This document shows, piece after piece, positions 55,684-64,000 of a stretch of 64,000 nucleotides of DNA. The DNA comes from Andrena cerasifolii (Eukaryota > Arthropoda > Insecta > Hymenoptera > Andrenidae). How positions within the stretch are numbered: position 1 is the first letter of the stretch; every line of letters starts with the position of its first letter. Location: positions 11,991,011 through 12,055,010 of the forward strand of contig NC_135125.1 in the NCBI RefSeq assembly GCF_050908995.1, read 5' to 3'. Position numbers and translations under genes: made by a program. Below the pieces are notes generated by a model. The model searched no databases, was not told where the DNA came from, and saw only the letters and a program-made list of their open reading frames with translations.

Positions 55684-58600
55684 AGTTTCCCATGCTCGAA
55701 AGACTCTCTCACCTCAGCGATTTCTTTCCCCCAATTTCCTCACCGCTCTCCCTCTCCTCCCTCGCGAATCGCCGACACATCGGCCCCCGCTCGCGGACCG
55801 TTTTCCAATTTCCCCATTACACGGATCGGGTATTAATTTTCCACGAGTTCGCGGAGGGAACGGCATAATTTCGCGCAAAAGTACCGGCCCGTATTGTTAT
55901 CGACAAATAGCAGCCGCGGCGTTCAAAATTCATTGGCGAATTAAACGTGCCGAGGCACATGGTTCGACGAATGGAGGGGCCTGCGATTAATTTAGGAAGG
56001 TTTGCGCATCAAGTTTACATCGGGAAGCCGAACAACGAATCGAGGCGGTTCCTCGGAAGCTCGTCGAAATGCAACGTGCGCTGGCACCGGTGCAGAGAAT
56101 ATTTGGAGCTGCGCGCGAAAGAGGGAGAAAGAGGATAGGGAGGAAGCAATAGTGGGAATCGACAGCGATATTCGCGTAATATGGACGCAACAAAGTGCGG
56201 GCTTATTGGAAAACGCGTGGCGCGCGCAGGGCGAGCGGGAAGGCAGGACAGCGTGCAAATATTGATGCATTAACAATGCAGGCTAATTATGTTTTGGTTC
56301 GAGCACGGCGCTCCCGCGGACGATGGTGTGGCGGCGACGATAGCGATGGCGGGTGGTGGTGGTTGAAGTTTGCAGTGCCCACCAGCCCGGCCATTTCGCC
56401 ATTGTGATCTGGGCTTCGGCACACAGCCTCCGGCTAGCTCACAGGCGTAACCCGCCGTTAAATTAATTTTATCTCATGTCCGACGTTAATTTTGTATAGG
56501 CCGCTGCCGCGTTCCGTCTACCTCCGCTACCACGCCGATTCCGACACGCCCCTCGGAAAGATCGTCCAACTGCTTCTTCCTACTCCGAGTCAATAGAAAT
56601 CTGTCTGTCAACGTGGACAATTTTGCGCGACAACGTCGCTCTGGAGAAACTGGACGATACTTTACCGAACGCTTTACCTCGACTTTGCTGTAATACACTG
56701 AGTACGTAAGCAACACCTCGAACAGCAATGTTCTTCTTTCAGAGTTCACGTTGGAATATTTGATGAACGCGTGGCCTTACAGTAACGCTCGGCTTGTCAA
56801 GTAGAAAAGCAAATCTGATTGCACCTCGGGGCGAGCGAGAACGGTAATCAGAACGATTAGACTCTAATTAGTTTCGCATCGCACGAGCTCCGGGCTGTTT
56901 AAACGGGGCACACGTCCTCAACGAATTCTCGACGAGCTCTTCTCGCTTATAGAGGAGAGAAGATCGAAGGGCAAAACCCCTGCGGATATCAGCCCTTAGC
57001 GGGGGTTAGCTGCGCAAGGGTAGAACTCGTCCGAAGGAAGGGGAACAGATGTTTTTGAGCTCGAGCCAACATCGTAATCTATGTTCCGCAACATCATAAT
57101 TAAGGAAAAAGTGAATGCTGCTCCTATACTCCTCTCCCCCCTGCGTGCATCTTACGATCATGTTCGCTGACTGCCAATGATTCGATCAGCTCGATCGACT
57201 TGAGCTCGGCGTTGTAAGATAAGATCACAGCGGCGACGTCGCCGCGACTGTTTAAAATGATCCGGGCTGAATCGTTCCGCTCGAATCGAATCAAAGCGGT
57301 TCAATTTTCGCGCGCGTATCCTCGAGCTTCTCGGCGCGATAAATCGCGGCGGAAAGAATCGAATCTACTCGGCCGGATCTCACGCCTGGCTCGTAAACAA
57401 GGGCAACAATGCTCGCTTGACCGTCCCTCCGTGTTTGCTCCCGCGTTCACGCATCCCTTACCGTCGGGCCGTTCCGAACCGTAGGATCGTGGCACGCGAG
57501 ATAAAGTGGATTTAAAAGTTTAAATCTTCGGCCAGTGGCTCGTGGCTCGACTTGCCTTGGAGGGAGAACAAGAAAAGCGGCACGGCTTGCCGGGAGAGGG
57601 TGGCTACTCTCATCGAGACACAGATACGATCTGACCGTTTACCACCCCCGTTTCACCGAAACCGTGCCCGGCGAATGGAAATGCGAGAAAATACGAGGAA
57701 CCGTAGGAGAGGGATGCCGTTTGACGGACGAGGATCGTCCTACCCCTCTTTCAACCAGGACAATCGTACGCTCGCCTCGGAATCACGACTTCTGATTGAT
57801 GCTTATCAGCGCTTACCGTGGCTACCATTATTTATCGGGCTTCGATGACATCGACAGGCGATTTTGGCGAATAACAGTGCGTATCGCGAGTCCTTCGCAA
57901 TTTTCTTAGAATCTTATACACGCGCCGCATCGCGGAACGATAACCGGTGGATGTTAATCCGAGACGCTGTTAAGATCATCCTGTTGCTCCATCTTGATAC
58001 GTACCCGATATATCGAATAAACAACGTATTTAAAGATCCGTATGAATAGCTGTTGACTCAGGGCAGACTACATTCGTTTTGGTTTTTCGTGGATAAAAAT
58101 ATGAGAAAACGGGAATGATGGTTATCCGAACGATCGACAATACTCGAGAGTCGTGTTTGCAATCGAGGAGATAAGAGTCCAGATATCTATGGCAGTCGTC
58201 GTTCCATCACGTGCGAATAGACTGCCTCCGGCTCTATTCACGACGGCTGGAAGAATAGCCTCGTGATTCTATTCAGAGGAAAGAGAGAAAGACCATGGAG
58301 AAGGAGAGAGAGGAACGTCGAAACGCGCAGAGAGCTCCACGGTATCGGGGCCGGAGAAATAAACGGGGGGTAAGGGAATCTACGGAGGGGGTATACACAG
58401 CCATCTGGGAATCGAATATCTTCGATCTAACGGCGTCTTTCCGTCGAAATATCCGCAATTGTGGAAGAGTAATCGATGGACAGTCGGCTGCGCGAGTTGC
58501 TCGGGGTGGCTCGTCACGATGCACCCTTTGGGACCTCACGGGGCACCGTTGAAAGGGCGCAAAACGAGTAAGATGTTTTCCACCCTTGCGAGATCGCGCT

Positions 58601-61600
58601 TCCAGTTAACCTGCCTTCGTTTTGTCCTATGAAAATCTTTTTTTGCAAAGGAGAACCGTGCGAGGGGATGATGAAAGGCGTGAAAGTCTGACGGCCAGGG
58701 GTTGAGGGAAACCCTGCGGTGACACGGATAGAACCGTAATTGAAGTTCCATGAGGACTCTTTCCCTAGATGCCTCGCATTCGTTTTTGCTTAAATTCGTC
58801 AAAGGAACGTGCTATAAAAATTATACAAGATAATTTCGTTTGGAGGAAATATTATGTAAATGAGAATTCTTCGTGCGGATCACGTGATTGCTTCTTCTAG
58901 TCGGTAAATAATCGCGCGAGTTATATGTTACACATGCGCGAGGAGAAGAACCATAGAATAACCAGACGGTTTCCGTGGAGCTACCTGCGAACAAGGGATG
59001 CACCGATGCAACTCTTGCAAAAACAGTATACGACACTCGACACGGGGTCGAAAAGTCAAGTTACCCTTTTGAAAATTCCGTCGAGCGCAGAAATATAGGA
59101 ATGGCAGAAAAAAAGTCGACGAGAGGGTTCCTCTCCCTTTTCTTCTCTCCTCGAAGACTCGTCCTTCTCGCAACAGCCAGTCGCCGAGCATTGTCTGCGG
59201 TTAACCCTTAGACCTTGCCGAGAATTTCGATTAAAAAAGTTACGGCACAATTGCTGGCGATTCAGGTCGAGGCGTGAGAAATCGTTGCCACGGCTCGACG
59301 ACGATTTGTAGCCAATAACTGGGGATCTATAACTCATCCGTAATTGTTCGACGGGGGAAGGAACGTACTCTTCCTTCCTTCCTTCTAATTCGATTTCGAT
59401 GGGCGGCGACGCTCGTCGCGGAAGAACAGCGGCCTCGATAAATAACTGATGCGAATCGAACTGCTCTGAATAAAAAATTCGGGAGGCCCGACAGCCGCGC
59501 GGAAACGCGAGAAGATTCAATTTCGCTGTCGACTCGAAACGAACGCTCATCAAATACGAATTCGAAGGCGGCGCGAGGTTAGGGGTTGCCGCCCCGGTTA
59601 CCGAGGACGTCTCCCCGATAACTTTTATTAAAAATATTCTTCACGTTTGCGAAGCTGGCGTCGCTGTTCCCGCCGCGGGCGTCGCGAATTTTCGACTTTT
59701 CGGAAATCCCAGTCGCCGCGAAATAATCGAATCCGTCACTTTGACGTCGGCGCGTGGAAAAAAGCATAGGTTTAACGAGCTGCTCGAAAATATCTGTTAC
59801 GGCTCGTGTCCCGTGGAAATTCAACTTCGATCGTGAATTTGAATTCAGTCAGCGGCGGACGGTTGAAATGGTACCGCGTGCATCAGACATCAAACGCCTG
59901 GCTTGGCCCTTTGATCAAGCTCTGTCATTCAGATGACTCTTGTCGGGCATGGCCGATCGGCGCGCTAGTACGGGCGTTAAAAAATTGATTATTGTGTCAT
60001 GGGCACCGTGTGAATACCTATCGACGCCTGTCGCCAATGCGCGATAGCGTCGATCGGCTGTGATAATTTTTTCATTGGCCCCGCGAGACGGGACAGAGAA
60101 CTCGACGAGCTCGACGAGCTCGACGAACTCCTTTGGTTCTGCAAATGGGCATCTCGTGTTCATCGATTACGGGCTTAACCCTTGAGGCCCTGTGGCCGTT
60201 TCTCGCCAAGTCTTCCGCAAGAAATTCAGATTCGTTTCCGTCAGAATTCCTCGGGATCGTTAACATTCATCTTTGAAGGGAGAGGACGGAGCCGTTGTGG
60301 AGTTCTCTCAGAAATTCAAGCAGCGATCACCGAAGTCGACCGGGGGTGGTCACGGAGAGTTCCAGCGGCCGCGGAACTTTCTTTTCAGCGGGCAAAGTTT
60401 AGACTGTCGGTCAGAGAAAGCGGGCGATACCGAAGTTCGATTACGTCGACGCCACGTACTCCCTCCTGAGACTCGAGGAGACTTCCGATTAAGCGACCAA
60501 AGATGGCAATGACGTCTCGACGTGGACGATTAATCGTTCCCAACCATGCCCGTGCCCATGTAATATCTCTATATAGGTATACGGAATATATCGTGGACGT
60601 GTACCTGGATATAACGATGCCAATGTCCGATACCCACTGCTCAGCGAAATGGCTTACATAGCGAAGCACTCAGAGAGGGTCTGCCGTTTTTGCCCGCCGC
60701 TCAGGGGTAAGACAACACGATACGAACAGACCCAGATGGCAGCTTCTTGCTGGATCGTTTGATAGCAATGGTAATAAATGTTCCTCGTTCCAGAGGTCAG
60801 GATCGACCCCGGACGAAATTTCAATTAAATCGCATGATGCTTGAAATTTCCTTAATTTTAACACATCGTTAATGCAAATGTGAATTCCAGGTAATAGTGG
60901 GTGGAAATAATTAGAATTATGAATAATCTCCTTGCGGAGGTTGAAACTGCGTTAATAAAAAAAAAAATAAATAATCAGAACCCGACGATCGGTATTACTC
61001 GCGAATTCGAAAATCGAGCCACGCCGCGCTAAAACATCCCTCCGTTCTCATCCTAATGGGGACCCGTCTCTAAGGGCACTTGAGGGTGTGTAATTGCTAG
61101 AATCCACGGCCCTGCTACTACACCGCATTTACGCGTTATGCGGGGTGCGTGTTAGCTACGGATCGACCACCTACTGGGTGTCTCGAAAAATTCGGCCCGT
61201 GGCAGCTTTCACGCCTTAGATCCTCGGGGATCGAAGCGATACTTGTTAAGCTGTTCCGCTTTGACGAAAAGTCATCATTGAATTCGGAGTAGGTATCCAT
61301 AAGAGATTGTTAGCAGATATTACTAAAATGAAATAGTATAAGTATGATATAGAAGGTCTGGGTTACTGTTTACCTCCGTGATCGTTCAACCGACTCGCAC
61401 GTCGCACGTTTCTAGCAAACGCGATCATCGTATAAAAGCATACGCGGTATACTTCCGTTATCTAACTTTCCTTGAAAATGATTACAACCACTGATCGAAA
61501 CGTTGGAATTTGATAATTCTCAAAATTGCACAATAGCTTTTATTTAATTACTTAATTGACCGAAGCAGTGCGCCGAAATCGTCTCTTCTAATTGTGATAT

Positions 61601-64000
61601 AGAAGATTAGAAATTCGATAGGAAAGGCTCGATGGATTATCGAGACATCGCGAACAGAGGGACACGGGATAAGGGCTGACGAGGTTAGAGAATATTATCG
61701 ACAACCCCGTGGAGACGGGGGCAGCTCTCGTCGCGAGGAGGCGATTGGAGGGGTTAAACGACGAGCCACTAGAAAACAATCCCCCGGCCGCATTTGCGGA
61801 TGCTCTTTTCTTCCATTCCCTTCCCTCGCCGGCAGTGTTTCTCGCTCGCATCGTCTCCCTTCTCCCTCCATTCCTATCCGACCCTCTCTTCCTCTCTCAT
61901 TCAGCTCGACAGATGGCTTGGCCGCGTTTTTGTTTCAAGGCTCGCGCCAACAATCGTCGCATTACCGGAACAAAACGACTCGACGATCGGCCCTTTGAAA
62001 AAAAGAAAAGCTGCGAGAGGCTCGAGTAGTGGCCCGGCGGAGGAGGAGGGAGATCACGGTGGTTCAGGAAGTCCTGATCGACCATATCATCTCGTTAGAA
62101 GCACGCACCACATGTCCAAACAGAGAGACACAGAGAAAGAGGAATGGAATTATTACGTCGGCGGTGGAGAGGAGACAATGATTCGATTGGCCGAGCACGC
62201 GGCCGCGAATAATAATCTCAATGTATTCCGAAGTATACTTGTATGCGATGCTTGTTGCAAGTGCAACGAGCCGACTGGATCAATTGTCTTCGGAGCGGGG
62301 CGTAATCGTTGCCGATTGTTCCGTCACGCAATAGACGCATATGCCCCGTTTGCTTTGGCGGACACTGCTGGCCATGGTATATACGCTCTGATTGGAAATC
62401 TCTCTAGCGTTTCGATGAAAAAAAAATCGGCGATTGTTTCTTGTTTATACTAGAAGGATCGATAGTGCCGAATAGCATTCGAGATTAGTGTAGAATTTTC
62501 AAGAAATTTCCCGAGAAAAAGCTTCAGCTGGAATAACAATTAGCGACCTATCAGCTAGCGTCTAATAAAAGGCAATAACTTCGCCCCGGTCGACTTTTAC
62601 GATAAACAAGTTCGACGGCCGACTAGGAGACGTGTCACGTTCGAGAGCGTTTTTATTATGTATATTCGAGATGGTTAAAGTAAACTATCCGCGCGCACTA
62701 TCGCGCAATTGAGACGCAATAATTTTTACGATAATTTTCCATCGAAAGGCTTTCCACAGCCAGCCCTTGTATCGACGCTGCGCGCCCATAAACCCGCGTC
62801 TTTTTTTACGAGCTCCTTTCTCCTTAAGCAAACATAGATAAACTCGCGCGAGAGCCTACAGAAAGCACCACCACCCCCTCGACTGTATCTTCTTCTATTT
62901 CGTCTCGGCCGAATAAGGAGCTCGCTCCGTTTTCGATTCACGTAACCGGAGTCGTTCGTTTCTCTCGATGGGCAGGAGTCGAGAAACGCATTAGCGATGC
63001 ACGTGACGCTGTTGCAGTCGCTAGACGAAACTACCCCGGTGACAGACTGCCATGCGTCAACCGCGTACGTACGAGTTCCCATGGACTTAGAAATTCATAC
63101 GTATAGTACGTGTTCACGCGCACACGACGATATCACGACAGCGCCGGTGTGAGAGTAGGATCGACACAGGTCAGAGCCATGGAATCTCCCCTCTAATGGA
63201 TTTCACTCATTTTTCTCCCACCCCCAAACATCCCCGCGGCCGACACCAACCCCTACGACATCTCGAAGGCCTTTAAGGTTTATTCATTCGTTCGCTCCAA
63301 GTCGAAGGAGGCGACGCCCGTTCAACCCCCTCGACGCCGATCAAACCGCTCCCGCCGAGGCAACGCATGATATTTCTCTTCGCTGGAAACGTAGCTCTCC
63401 TTTCCGCCGTACTTAATGATACGTGTGGTCAGTGTTGGTGATAATACTAATGTAGGAAAAATTCGAAGACCAAGAAGAGCGAGCTTAAGATTCATCGGCT
63501 GGTCCCCGACACGCCGCGCATTATCGCGCCCCGACTATCTGATAACGGGCAACCGTGGCAATGAAACTTGTCTCCGGGCAGCGTAATTTCAGCGGTTTCG
63601 GCTCAATACGGAAACAGCCAATTCGTCTTTCAGATAACTCTTGACGCGCCAAATCCCTTTGTCCGCGATATTGAGAATACGTGTACTGATTTTTCGTTGG
63701 CCGCTGTTTCGGCTGATTTCCGATTCGTCATCGATTAAAAAACGAAAGTTCTAATTTAAACGAGACGCGGCTAATCTTATCACTCGCGACAGCCCGGAGA
63801 TTCTATCCGCGTGATCGGGGACTGTCTTGTCGAAGCCGAAACGTACGGAATCGAAATGTATCGTCAGATGCCACGGATAAGAGTCGAGAAAAGATACGGC
63901 GCCGTGTATTAGCGGAATTTCCTATTGTAAATATGTAGTGATAACGCGTGAATTACGCATTTTAAATGGCGGATAATAAAATTCCTGTCGCGTCTGGGGC
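55684..64000. other. Non-coding to the window end
   Basis: No domain-bearing frame on either strand. An A-rich run lies at about 60956-60970. The longest frame (219 codons, plus, 61794-62453) has no family motif. Confidence 0.5.
60097..60132. repeat. Short tandem repeat of CTCGACGAG
   Basis: Three exact copies of the 9-bp unit followed by a diverged fourth (CTCGACGAA). No coding context recognised. Confidence 0.8.

Noticed and set aside
61794..62453. 219-codon open frame on the plus strand
   Set aside because: No domain, no splice context, and composition like surrounding CpG-rich DNA; another frame overlaps it. Treated as chance.

Overview
This is animal nuclear DNA and looks like an insect. 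The best fit is Hymenoptera (ant or bee-like): GC-moderate, CpG-rich unique sequence broken by AT-rich transposon islands, compact GT-AG introns beside one 11-kb intron, and arthropod-type transposons (Transib, hAT, a TTAA-target element). The taxon is an inference from composition, not from a marker gene.

One protein-coding gene dominates. On the minus strand, eight coding exons from 50073 down to 21200 join in perfect phase into a 3135-nt CDS (1044 codons plus stop). The product is a PR-domain, nine-zinc-finger transcription factor of the PRDM3 (MECOM/EVI1)-PRDM16 family, the orthologue group of Drosophila hamlet. The PR domain is split over three exons (43.7, 32.5 and 31.2 kb). Six zinc fingers follow (25.1 to 22.9 kb), then a proline-rich linker with a CtBP-type PLDLR motif, three more fingers and an acidic tail, all in one large last exon. 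The start exon has an in-frame stop just upstream and looks like an internal exon, so the promoter is probably upstream of about 50.1 kb.

Layout in window order. 0-17 kb: no recognisable coding exon; fold-back or TIR elements at 2.8-3.4 and 6.06-6.94 kb, an AT-rich higher-order tandem repeat at 9.83-10.2 kb, and a TTAA-flanked element with a transposase C-terminal fragment at 14.67-15.51 kb. 17.5-17.8 kb: a possible TATA/Inr core promoter and short first exon on the minus strand. 20.07-20.80 kb: a nearly fully palindromic hAT-type element with a perfect 8-bp TSD, about 400 bp past the hamlet stop. 21.2-50.1 kb: hamlet. Intron 5 holds a PHD-like terminal exon, a short TIR element and an 806-bp long-inverted-repeat element. 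Intron 1 holds a degraded Transib copy with RAG-like CACAGTG termini and a perfect 5-bp TSD. 50-64 kb: upstream non-coding DNA with a palindromic element (52.2-52.6 kb) and a hAT remnant with a recognisable dimerisation-domain fragment (54.97-55.68 kb).

No tRNA, rRNA, CRISPR or bacterial-type operon was seen. The most notable non-gene feature is the Transib element, whose termini match the V(D)J recombination heptamer and whose broken transposase keeps two RAG1-like motifs. No clearly undescribed system was found.
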